Source: an uncultured beta proteobacterium (GTDB taxonomy: Bacteria > Pseudomonadota > Gammaproteobacteria > Burkholderiales > Burkholderiaceae_C). Taken from it: a stretch of DNA of 34,602 nucleotides. Both the position numbers and the translations under genes were made by a program. The notes beneath the pieces are model-generated. The model worked only from the letters and a program-made list of their open reading frames with translations. It did not search any database and was not told the origin of the DNA. Positions 27,053 through 34,602 of this stretch are shown here, piece after piece; the first letter of the stretch is position 1, and every line of letters starts with the position of its first letter. The stretch covers positions 1-34,602 of the forward strand of contig CAIOAQ010000297.1 in the NCBI GenBank assembly GCA_903856025.1, written 5' to 3'.

Positions 27053-27997
27053 TTGCTCATGCGTTGCGATTCTGGGTCCACGGCAATTTTCAATATGAAC
27101 GACTGTTTCAGTTTTCCTTTTTTTGCAATGGGCTCGGAATGCGTGCTGCATTTTTATGCACAGACATCGGAAGCGGCCAACGAATTGGCACAGGCAATGA
27201 TTGCCGAAGTGGTTCGTATTGAGCAGCGATACTCACGCTTTCGCTCGGACAACTGGCTTTCCGAGATCAATCGCACCGCCACGCAAGGCGGCACGATTGA
27301 AGTTGACGAAGAAACAGCCGGTCTAATTGATTACGCTTTTGCCTGCCACAAGATGAGCGGCGGTTTGTTCGATATCAGCGCAGGCAGTCTCTACAAGGCG
27401 TGGGATTTTTCTGTGGCTCGTTTACCCGAACAAAGTCAAATTGATGCCCTATTGCCATCGGTTGGGCTCGAAAAAATGCATTGGTCCCGACCTCTCCTGC
27501 AATTCCCACTGCCAGGCATGAGCCTTGATTTTGGGGGCGTTGGTAAGGAATATGCTGTCGACCGGGTGGCCGACTTGTGTCTGAGCAATGGCATTGAACA
27601 TGGCTTGATTGATCTCGCAGGGGACATCCGAATCATCGGTCCCCATCCCGATGGTTCGGCTTGGCGTGTCGGTCTACGTGACCCTGAACATCCACACAAC
27701 TCGATGGCAGTTATTGAGGTCAAAAAGGGAGGAATTGCCACCAGCGGAGATTACGAACGCTACATTGAGGTGGCAGGACAGCGCTACTGCCATATCCTCA
27801 ATCCCAAGAGTGGGCGGCCAGTACGCGGCTTGTCGTCGATCAGTGTGGTCGCCGATAGTTGCCTGGTTGCAGGAAGCATTACTACCATAGCCATGCTCAA
27901 AGGGCGCGATGCCATTGACTGGCTAGAAAGCCTGGGCGTGTCGCATGCCTGGGTAGACAACCAAGGTCAGCGCGGAGGCAACTTGCTCCGCGCTTGA
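27053..27997 (+). CDS. apbE: FAD:protein FMN transferase (start may be ATG 27095)
   Basis: FFAMGSECVLHFYA, DFGGVGKEYAVDRVAD, GDIRIIGP, ATSGDYERY, HILNPKSGRPVRGLSSISVVADSC. Confidence 0.88.
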   Translation: MLMRCDSGSTAIFNMNDCFSFPFFAMGSECVLHFYAQTSEAANELAQAMIAEVVRIEQRYSRFRSDNWLSEINRTATQGGTIEVDEETAGLIDYAFACHKMSGGLFDISAGSLYKAWDFSVARLPEQSQIDALLPSVGLEKMHWSRPLLQFPLPGMSLDFGGVGKEYAVDRVADLCLSNGIEHGLIDLAGDIRIIGPHPDGSAWRVGLRDPEHPHNSMAVIEVKKGGIATSGDYERYIEVAGQRYCHILNPKSGRPVRGLSSISVVADSCLVAGSITTIAMLKGRDAIDWLESLGVSHAWVDNQGQRGGNLLRA

Positions 27998-28003
27998 ACC
28001 AAA

Positions 28004-28462
28004 TCAGGCGGTGGTGTTGACCAGTGACCCGCTTGCCACCGAAGACTGCGCACCAAGCGACTCCAGCGACTGTAGACTGTAGGTCAGCGTCTGTGCGGGT
28101 GTCGGCCCAGACTGCAAGTTGCTCTGGGTTGAACTGCTGGCACCATGACGAGCCTGCGCCATCAAGGCTTTCATGCCGTTGACAAAATCCTGCTTTGAGA
28201 CGCTGCCGGTACCGTTGGGGTCAAGTTTGGCAAATATCGCATCGGCCCCCATGGCTCTGAAGGCATTCGGCATCTTGAGATTCTGAAAACTTTGTGCGAA
28301 CTGCGACTGTGTGATCGTCCCGGATCCGCTGGTGTCTATCTTGCTGAACACGGCTTCCATTTTTTGCGCTGGCGGGGCGCGCCCGCTCGCACCCGACATG
28401 GCTTGTGCCATCCCTGCGCCTGACATTCCTGAAATGGGCATGCTCATGGCTGTATTCTCCAA
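28004..28462 (-). CDS. EF-hand domain protein
   Basis: Two EF-hand-like loops: DTSGSGTITQSQF and DPNGTGSVSKQDF. Confidence 0.75.
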   Translation of the reverse strand: MENTAMSMPISGMSGAGMAQAMSGASGRAPPAQKMEAVFSKIDTSGSGTITQSQFAQSFQNLKMPNAFRAMGADAIFAKLDPNGTGSVSKQDFVNGMKALMAQARHGASSSTQSNLQSGPTPAQTLTYSLQSLESLGAQSSVASGSLVNTTA

Positions 28463-28689
28463 AAAATAGTTAGTTTCTATGACAACGTTCGCCCGACGAT
28501 TACATATCGGCTTGGAAAATTAAAAATCCAATGAAACCTGGTAAATACAGCGTAATTTACATACAGTTACAAAGCACATTGACGCACCAGTGAGGTCGGC
28601 TTGTTTTACGCAAAGGCATTTCCAGTCGCGGTTGACTTCAAGCAGTCTGGCGGCGGCGTACGGAGTTTTCTCAAGAACCAAAAAAGCAG

Positions 28690-29613
28690 TTACCCGCGTG
28701 GATGGTGTTGCGCGTGCAGCGATTTCAGCCGCTCCCGCGCCACGTGGGTGTAGATGGTCGTGGTGGAAATGTCCACATGCCCCAGTAGCATCTGCACGGC
28801 ACGCAAATCCGCGCCGTGGTTGAGTAAATGGGTGGCAAATGCATGACGCAAGGTGTGGGGAGACATCGGTGCCGTGATACCCGCCTGCAGTGCATATTTT
28901 TTCACCAGCATCCAGAACATCACCCGACTCATGGCTGTACCGGGCGTGGTACCACGCAGGGTGATGAACAGCGCCTCGCTCTGGTGGCCTGCCAGCAATT
29001 CTGCCCGCGCTTGTGCCAGATAACGCTTGAGCCAATGGCTGGCGACTTCACCAAACGGTATCAGTCGCTCCTTGTTGCCCTTGCCAAACACCCGCAGCAC
29101 GTTCTCGTTCAGGCTGACATTGAGTACCTTCAAGCCCACCAATTCACTGACCCGCAGGCCACTGGCGTACATCAGGTCCAGCATGGTGCGGTCGCGCAGC
29201 CCCAGGGCTTCGCTGGTGTCGGGCGCATTCAGCAAGGCTTCCACCTGCGCCTCCGTCAGGGTTTTGGGCATGCGCAGCGGCTGTTTGGCCGCTTGCAACT
29301 TGAGTGTGGGGTCAACCGGCACCATGCGCTCGCGCAGCGCCCAGCGAAAGAACCGTTTGAACACTGTAAGCCTGCGGTTGGCGGTGGTGGCTTTGGTACT
29401 GTCATGCTGGTCTGCAAAATAGTCATTGAGCTCGTGCTCGGTCACGGCCAACAATTTCCAGTCTCTGGCGATCAGCCACGCGCCAAACAAAGTCAAGTCA
29501 CGCCGATAGGCTGCCAGCGTATTTTTGGCCAAGCCTTCTTCCAGCCACAGGGCATCAATGAAGGTGTCGATCGCTGGGTCGGTCGCGCAAATGACTGCAG
29601 TTTTGTGGGGCAT
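28690..29613 (-). CDS. xerD: Tyrosine recombinase XerD
   Basis: LMYASGLRVSELVGLK, GKGNKERLIPFGE, SPHTLRHAFATHLLNHGADLRAVQMLLGHVDISTTTIYTHVARERLK. Confidence 0.92.
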   Translation of the reverse strand: MPHKTAVICATDPAIDTFIDALWLEEGLAKNTLAAYRRDLTLFGAWLIARDWKLLAVTEHELNDYFADQHDSTKATTANRRLTVFKRFFRWALRERMVPVDPTLKLQAAKQPLRMPKTLTEAQVEALLNAPDTSEALGLRDRTMLDLMYASGLRVSELVGLKVLNVSLNENVLRVFGKGNKERLIPFGEVASHWLKRYLAQARAELLAGHQSEALFITLRGTTPGTAMSRVMFWMLVKKYALQAGITAPMSPHTLRHAFATHLLNHGADLRAVQMLLGHVDISTTTIYTHVARERLKSLHAQHHPRG

Positions 29614-29635
29614 TTCCAATGGTGCGCAACAACGA

Positions 29636-30043
29636 TCAGCGAGCTGCTGCCAGCCTGCGTTGTCTGGCATTGATCAACGCCTTTTCCATCACCTGAGGCA
29701 TGACTGGCTTGACGCAAAAGCCATCCACCCTTTGATCCAAGGACTGGTTAAAGTCTTCACTGTGACGAGAACCAGTCACCATCACCACCACCACCTGAGG
29801 CAGCACCTGACGCACCCGATCAAGCAGGGCCCAGCCGTCAACCTCGGGCATATAAATGTCAAGCAGGATGAAATCAGGTTGGTGTTGCTGCGCCATGCGA
29901 AAGGCGGTTACTGCATCCTCGGCAAACATAACCTGGGTAGCGCCAACTCTGCCCAACGTGGCACCAATCAGGTCACGCGCAAGGTCATCATCATCAACCA
30001 CCAAGTATTTGAAGTGGGCAAAGTCTTCTTTTGTCACGATCAC
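29636..30043 (-). CDS. Single-domain response regulator receiver (GTG start at 30043)
   Basis: YLVVDDDDLARDLIG, DFILLDIYMPEVDGWALL, VMVTGSRH, FCVKPV; SD-like AGGGAGA before GTG. Confidence 0.85.
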   Translation of the reverse strand: MIVTKEDFAHFKYLVVDDDDLARDLIGATLGRVGATQVMFAEDAVTAFRMAQQHQPDFILLDIYMPEVDGWALLDRVRQVLPQVVVVMVTGSRHSEDFNQSLDQRVDGFCVKPVMPQVMEKALINARQRRLAAAR

Positions 30044-30181
30044 TCTCCCTAGACAGTGGTTTTTTACATTGCGCCTTTGAAATGCACAGTCTTGTTCTGT
30101 TTCAACCATTCTAGACCTTGATTTCACCCACCTACTGACACACTTGGCGATAGCACCTCAATGCACTGCTATTCTTCGGCA

Positions 30182-31096
30182 ATGAACTTTGCACAGCTGC
30201 TGTTTCCAGATTTTTCACTGATATTGATCGGCTACTTGATTTGCCGCTTCACACCCCTGAACCGCCCGGTCTGGACCCAGGTGGAGCAGTTGGTCTATTT
30301 CCTTTTCTTTCCGGTGCTGTTGTTTCAATCCATTTTGAAAAGCCCGTTGGACATAAGCGCAGCTGGCAATCTGGTAGGTGCGGGTTGGGCATTGGGTCTG
30401 GGTGGCATGGCCATGGCGTACTCGGTGCCCTACTGGCCGGGATTGAAAAGCCATGTTTCGTTGCGCCAACATGCGGCCAGCGCGCAAGTGGCTTTCAGGT
30501 TCAACTCTTTCATTGGCCTTGCGTTGGCCGACCGCCTGGCTGGCTCGCCAGGTCTACTGGTGATTGCATTGCTGATTGGCGTGAGCGTGCCATTGATGAA
30601 CATAGGCGCGGTCTGGCCCATGGCACGGCATGGCCAACGTGGATTTCTGGCCGAGCTGGCTCGCAATCCGCTGATCATCGGTACCGCAGGCGGACTTGCC
30701 GCCAATTTGCTTGGTCTAGCGATCCCGACATGGCTGGAGCCCACGGTGACACGTATCGGCGGCGCATCGCTCCCCCTGGGCTTGATGGCCGCTGGCGCTG
30801 GCATGCAGCTCAGCGCCCTTAACCATGCCAAGCTGCTGGGCGTGGCGGTGCTCATGATCCGCCACCTGTTCATGCCCGTGCTGGCGCTGGGCTTGTGCCT
30901 GGCATTTGGACTGAACCCGGTCCAATCCACCATTTTGTTGATGTTTTCGGCCCTGCCCACCGCGTCGAGTTGTTACGTGCTGGCCGCGCGCATGGGTTAT
31001 GACGGGGCGTATGTGGCGGCGCTGGTAACTGTTTCCACCGTCCTGGGCATGGTGAGTTTGCCGCTGGCGCTGGGGGTTTTGAGAGCGTTTGTTTGA
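30182..31096 (+). CDS. AEC (auxin efflux carrier) family transporter
   Basis: Multi-TM protein with NRPVWTQVEQLVYFLFFPVLLFQSI...GLMAAGAGMQLSALNHA. Confidence 0.82.
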   Translation: MNFAQLLFPDFSLILIGYLICRFTPLNRPVWTQVEQLVYFLFFPVLLFQSILKSPLDISAAGNLVGAGWALGLGGMAMAYSVPYWPGLKSHVSLRQHAASAQVAFRFNSFIGLALADRLAGSPGLLVIALLIGVSVPLMNIGAVWPMARHGQRGFLAELARNPLIIGTAGGLAANLLGLAIPTWLEPTVTRIGGASLPLGLMAAGAGMQLSALNHAKLLGVAVLMIRHLFMPVLALGLCLAFGLNPVQSTILLMFSALPTASSCYVLAARMGYDGAYVAALVTVSTVLGMVSLPLALGVLRAFV

Positions 31097-31158
31097 GATT
31101 TTTTGGCGGTTGGGTTGGGGATGAGGGGGGACTACAAAAGCAAAAAAGACCACACCAT

Positions 31159-31206
31159 CAATCAAAACTGATAGCTATCCACGCAGTGAACCCAAGGGCT
31201 ACACAC
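31159..31206 (+). repeat. Dispersed element copy C (ATAGC-N20-GGGCTA), intergenic
   Basis: CAATCAAAACTGATAGC TATCCACGCAGTGAACCCAA GGGCTACACAC. Confidence 0.65.
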
Positions 31207-31214
31207 CTAAATAC

Positions 31215-32339
31215 CTATACATACCCCAAAGCCCAAGCCACATGCTCCCGCACCAACTCACTCGGATGCCCAACGCGCAGTCGCAATGCAGCCACAAGCG
31301 CAGAGGAATTCTCAGCATCGGCAACCCGCAGCGCGTTGCCCAGCGCGACAGCCAGGTTCCGCAGCCAGCGTTCATGCCCAATGCGCCGTATCGGGCTGCC
31401 TTCGGTGAAGCGTAAAAAATCATCTTCAGTCCAGGCAAACAGGTCCACCAGTTGGCTGCCCACCAGCCCCGCACGCACATCAAAATCGGGCAAAGTGCTG
31501 GTTTTGGCAAATTTGTTCCAGGGGCAAACCAGTTGGCAATCGTCACAGCCGTAGATGCGGTTGCCCAACAGGGGGCGCAACGCCAGAGGGATTGGCCCGG
31601 CGTGTTCTATCGTCAGGTAAGAGATGCACCGTCGGGCATCAAGCTGATGCGGCGCAATGATGGCATGGGTGGGGCACACCTCGATGCAGGCGCTGCAGCT
31701 GCCGCAGTGGGGCGCCACCGGCTCCGACAGGGGCAAGGCCATGTCCACAAAGATTTCACCCAGAAAAAACATCGAGCCCGCCTCGCGGCTCAGCAGCAGC
31801 GTGTGTTTGCCACGCCAGCCCTGCCCGCTGCGGCTGGCCAGTTCGGCTTCCAGCACCGGAGCCGAGTCGGTGAACACACGGTAACCCAACGGCCCCACTT
31901 CAGCAGCGATGCGTTCGCTGAGCCTTTGCAGGCGGGCGCGCAGGACCTTGTGGTAATCCCGTCCCCGTGCGTACACCGACACGATGGCTTCCGACGGTTG
32001 TTTGAGCCGATCAAACTCCACCGTTTGCCATCCCTGTGGGGTACCGGCGGGTAAATAGTCCATGCGCGCAGTGATCACACTCACGGTACCAGGCAGCAAT
32101 TCAGCAGGTCGCGCTCGCTTGAGGCCATGCGCGGCCATGTAATGCATGTCACCATGAAAACCTGCCGCCAGCCACGCCGATAATCCGGGTTCTGCGGAGG
32201 TCAAATCGACACCGGCGATGCCAATTTGTGAAAATCCAAGTGCCCGCCCCCAATCCTGAATTCTGGAGACCCATTGACTGCCACTGATTTGCCGGGTGAT
32301 GTTGTTCACCTGCCGATTGTAAAAAACCTGCTCTGGCAT
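31215..32339 (-). CDS. queG: Epoxyqueuosine reductase (start ATG 32339 or GTG 32309)
   Basis: GIAGVDLTSAEPGLSAWLAAGFHGDMHYMA, CGSCSACIEVCPTHAI and CDDCQLVCPWNKFA iron-sulphur motifs. Confidence 0.93.
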   Translation of the reverse strand: MPEQVFYNRQVNNITRQISGSQWVSRIQDWGRALGFSQIGIAGVDLTSAEPGLSAWLAAGFHGDMHYMAAHGLKRARPAELLPGTVSVITARMDYLPAGTPQGWQTVEFDRLKQPSEAIVSVYARGRDYHKVLRARLQRLSERIAAEVGPLGYRVFTDSAPVLEAELASRSGQGWRGKHTLLLSREAGSMFFLGEIFVDMALPLSEPVAPHCGSCSACIEVCPTHAIIAPHQLDARRCISYLTIEHAGPIPLALRPLLGNRIYGCDDCQLVCPWNKFAKTSTLPDFDVRAGLVGSQLVDLFAWTEDDFLRFTEGSPIRRIGHERWLRNLAVALGNALRVADAENSSALVAALRLRVGHPSELVREHVAWALGYV

Positions 32340-32843
32340 GACGAAGCGGCTACCGAGCGCTTTGCTGTCTCCCTGAGTGCGCAGCCTGAACTGCGCCAGG
32401 CCTACATCGAGCTGCAAGGCGATCTGGGCGCAGGAAAAACCACGCTGGTGCGCCATTTGCTGCGCGCATTGGGCGTGCAAGGCCGCATCAAAAGCCCCAC
32501 CTATGCGGTGGTGGAACCCTATGAATTACCCGGTCTGAACCTCTGGCACTTTGATTTCTACCGCTTTACCGACCCCAGGGAATGGGAAGACGCAGGTTTT
32601 CGGGACATCTTTGCCAGCCCTGGCCTCAAGCTCGCCGAATGGCCTGACAAAGCCGCAGGCTGCGTGCCCCAGGCCGATCTGGTGGTGCAGCTTGCCGTAC
32701 TGGATGACACACAGCGCCACATCACCCTGACCGCGAAAACCCTCACTGGACTGGCACTGATCAATAGTTTTGATAGCACCCCACGCAACGTGGACAAGGG
32801 CTATACGGTAAATTCACCCAAAACATCGGCGACAACTCCATGA
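32274..32843 (+). CDS. tsaE: tRNA threonylcarbamoyladenosine biosynthesis ATPase (TTG start)
   Basis: IELQGDLGAGKTTLVRHLLRALG, KSPTYAVVEPYELPGLNLWHFDFYRF. Confidence 0.92.
   Translation: MTATDLPGDVVHLPIVKNLLWHDEAATERFAVSLSAQPELRQAYIELQGDLGAGKTTLVRHLLRALGVQGRIKSPTYAVVEPYELPGLNLWHFDFYRFTDPREWEDAGFRDIFASPGLKLAEWPDKAAGCVPQADLVVQLAVLDDTQRHITLTAKTLTGLALINSFDSTPRNVDKGYTVNSPKTSATTP
32761..32808 (+). repeat. Dispersed element copy D (ATAGC-N20-GGGCTA), 3' end of tsaE
   Basis: TCAATAGTTTTGATAGC ACCCCACGCAACGTGGACAA GGGCTATACGG. Confidence 0.65.
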
Positions 32844-34255
32844 AGCGCCGTGTACTCCTTCAATCGGGCACCCTGGTGCTGTTGCTGGGTGTGCAGCAAT
32901 TGGTGCGGGGTGCCACCATCCTGGCGGTACGGGTATGGCCTGCGGCGGATTATTCCCGCGTCACCATCGAGTCCGATACACAACTCAGCTTCACCCAAAC
33001 CTTTGTGCCCAACCCGCCCCGGCTGGCGGTGGATGTACGGGGCATTGACCTGAACCCGGCCCTGAAAGAGCTGGTGGCCAAGGTCGGTCCCACCGACCCG
33101 ACCATCAACGGTATTCGCGTCGGCCAATTTGGGCCCGGCCTGGTGCGCCTGGTGGTGGACCTGAAGCAACCCATCTTGCCGCAGGTTTTCACCCTGGAAC
33201 CGATCGCTGCCTACCAGCACCGCTTGGTGTTTGACCTGTACCCAACCCTGGTCACTGACCCACTGGAGGCCTTGATTGCCGATCGGCTCAAAGACGCACG
33301 GCCGGCGACCGTTGCGCCTGCGCCAAGCGCTGATCCGCTGGGTGACTTGATCTCGAAGAAAACCGCGCCGCCGGACGCCACTGCACAAAGGGCACCCAGC
33401 CATCCGCCGCAAGCCGCTGCGAGCACTGCAAGTTCTATAGCGGGTAACGGAATGAACACGGGGGCTACAGGTGGAAAAACCGCAAATAGATCGCCTGGAG
33501 CCTTTATCTCGGAGCCCACGCCATCGGCCACGGACCGATTGATCATCATTGCGCTGGATGCCGGCCACGGCGGCGAAGACCCGGGTGCCATTGGCCCTGG
33601 CGGCACGCGGGAAAAAGACGTGGTGCTGCGCCTGGCGCACCGCATGCGTGAGCGCATCAATGGCGCATCGGTCAATGGCAACGCCATGCGCGCCTTTTTA
33701 ACGCGTGATGCCGACTTTTTTGTCCCGTTGCAAGTGCGGGTGGACAAGGCGCGTCGGGTGCAGGCCGACCTGTTCATCAGCCTACATGCCGATGCGTTTT
33801 TCACCCCCAACCCGCAGGGTGCCAGCGTCTTCGCGCTCAGCCAGGGCGGGGCCTCCAGCACGGCAGCACGGTGGATGGCGGCCAAGGAAAACAAGGCCGA
33901 TCTGATCGGCGGGCTGAATGTGAAGGCCAAAGACGCACAGGTCAAACATGCCCTGCTCGACATGAGCACCACCGCCCAGATCAAGGACAGCCTGGTGCTG
34001 GGAAGTGCCATGCTGGGAGAGATCAAACGCGTGGGCAAGTTGCACAAGGGTCGCGTGGAACAAGCCGGGTTTGCCGTGTTAAAAGCACCGGACATTCCCA
34101 GCGTGCTGGTCGAAGCCGCCTTCATCAGCAACCCGGACGAAGAGACCAAACTCAACAGCGACGAATTTCAGGACAAATTGGCCGATGCGCTGATGCGTGG
34201 CATCGAGCGCTATTTCTCCAAAAACCCGCCGCTGGCGAGAAACCGCAGCGTTTGA
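32840..34255 (+). CDS. amiC: N-acetylmuramoyl-L-alanine amidase with N-terminal AMIN domain
   Basis: AMIN-like RVTIESDTQLSFTQTFVPNPPRLAVDVRG, amidase_3 motifs IIALDAGHGGEDPGAIGPGGTREKDVVLRLA, SLHADAF, VLVEAAFISNPDEE. Confidence 0.92.
   Translation: MKRRVLLQSGTLVLLLGVQQLVRGATILAVRVWPAADYSRVTIESDTQLSFTQTFVPNPPRLAVDVRGIDLNPALKELVAKVGPTDPTINGIRVGQFGPGLVRLVVDLKQPILPQVFTLEPIAAYQHRLVFDLYPTLVTDPLEALIADRLKDARPATVAPAPSADPLGDLISKKTAPPDATAQRAPSHPPQAAASTASSIAGNGMNTGATGGKTANRSPGAFISEPTPSATDRLIIIALDAGHGGEDPGAIGPGGTREKDVVLRLAHRMRERINGASVNGNAMRAFLTRDADFFVPLQVRVDKARRVQADLFISLHADAFFTPNPQGASVFALSQGGASSTAARWMAAKENKADLIGGLNVKAKDAQVKHALLDMSTTAQIKDSLVLGSAMLGEIKRVGKLHKGRVEQAGFAVLKAPDIPSVLVEAAFISNPDEETKLNSDEFQDKLADALMRGIERYFSKNPPLARNRSV
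33425..33472 (+). repeat. Dispersed element copy E (ATAGC-N20-GGGCTA), amiC interdomain linker
   Basis: ACTGCAAGTTCTATAGC GGGTAACGGAATGAACACGG GGGCTACAGGT. Confidence 0.55.
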
Positions 34256-34434
34256 CCTGTGCTTGAAAGCTACAAAAGCAGGGGGACTGCGCCGCCTAAT
34301 GCGTTTGCCCGTTAGTTGCAGCTAACTAAAAACCGTACCTGGCCAGTTGCAATGGATTAGCCAAGAGATTGAATAAATCAACAACAAACACTTTGTTACA
34401 TTTAATTCCATTTCTAATTCATTAGTGTAATAAT

Positions 34435-34458
34435 ATCTCCATCAATTCAGATGGAGAT
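34435..34458 (+). promoter_or_regulatory. 9-bp perfect hairpin ATCTCCATC-AATTCA-GATGGAGAT covering the GGAG ribosome-binding site
   Basis: Direct reading; ATG follows at 34464. Confidence 0.7.
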
Positions 34459-34463
34459 TCGCC

Positions 34464-34602
34464 ATGTCTCGACCTGCCAGCGGCGATGCCGATGTTTTAC
34501 AAGAAGCACGCGAGGCCATCGCAAGTGCAAAGACAGTGGAGCAGCTGCGTCAGGCGCAAGCGGTTGTGTTTCCGCTGGATTACGCCATGAGTCTTTCCGA
34601 TA
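34464..34602 (+). CDS. Partial CDS, probable IS630-type transposase / winged-helix N-terminus (truncated by window end)
   Basis: MSRPASGDADVLQEAREAIASAKTVEQLRQAQAVVFPLDYAMSLSD; open to the window edge; family call is from memory of similar N-termini. Confidence 0.45.
   Translation, partial: MSRPASGDADVLQEAREAIASAKTVEQLRQAQAVVFPLDYAMSLSD

Noticed and set aside
28541-28560. GTAAAT-N8-ATTTAC inverted repeat between the EF-hand gene and xerD
   Set aside because: Only a 6-bp AT-rich stem; easily arises by chance.
28520-29035. 171-aa minus-strand ORF overlapping xerD
   Set aside because: Frame-shifted reading of the xerD 3' end plus intergenic sequence; no recognisable domain.
1-34602. CRISPR arrays, tRNA or rRNA genes, anti-phage defence systems
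   Set aside because: No regularly spaced direct repeats, tRNA cloverleaf or rRNA sequence, and no recognisable cas or defence genes were seen by eye.

Overview
The window reads as a betaproteobacterial chromosome segment, probably Comamonadaceae (inference from gene content, composition and protein style). Its core is a long minus-strand cobalamin (B12) locus at about 5.7-21.9 kb: btuB, cobB, a btuF-like gene, cobU, btuF, btuC, btuD, cobO, bluB, queE, queD, cobQ, cobT, a Ser/Thr-dehydratase-like gene, ridA, cobS and a CobC-like phosphatase. Two cobalamin riboswitches are recognisable, one ahead of btuB and one internal ahead of cobT. Flanking genes are a PAS-GGDEF diguanylate cyclase, a PLP aminotransferase, HDOD-nth-HDOD, a ZapB-like gene with zapA, hslO, a gamma-carbonic anhydrase, DUF455, EAL-HDOD, a Spy-like protein, apbE, an EF-hand protein, xerD, a single-domain receiver, an AEC transporter, queG, tsaE, amiC and the start of a probable IS630-type transposase. 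The most interesting signals not explained by gene annotation are: (1) a ~48-bp dispersed element, core RTAGC-N20-GGGCYA with identical spacing in six copies, five of them inside coding sequence and used in more than one frame and strand; and (2) a 96-bp (32-codon) near-perfect palindromic insertion inside the interdomain linker of cobB. Other points of interest are queuosine genes embedded in the B12 locus with B12-dependent QueG nearby, a second BtuF-like protein with no signal peptide, a RidA/dehydratase pair, and a hairpin covering the ribosome-binding site of the terminal transposase-like ORF. Nothing was run computationally; all alignments were done by eye.
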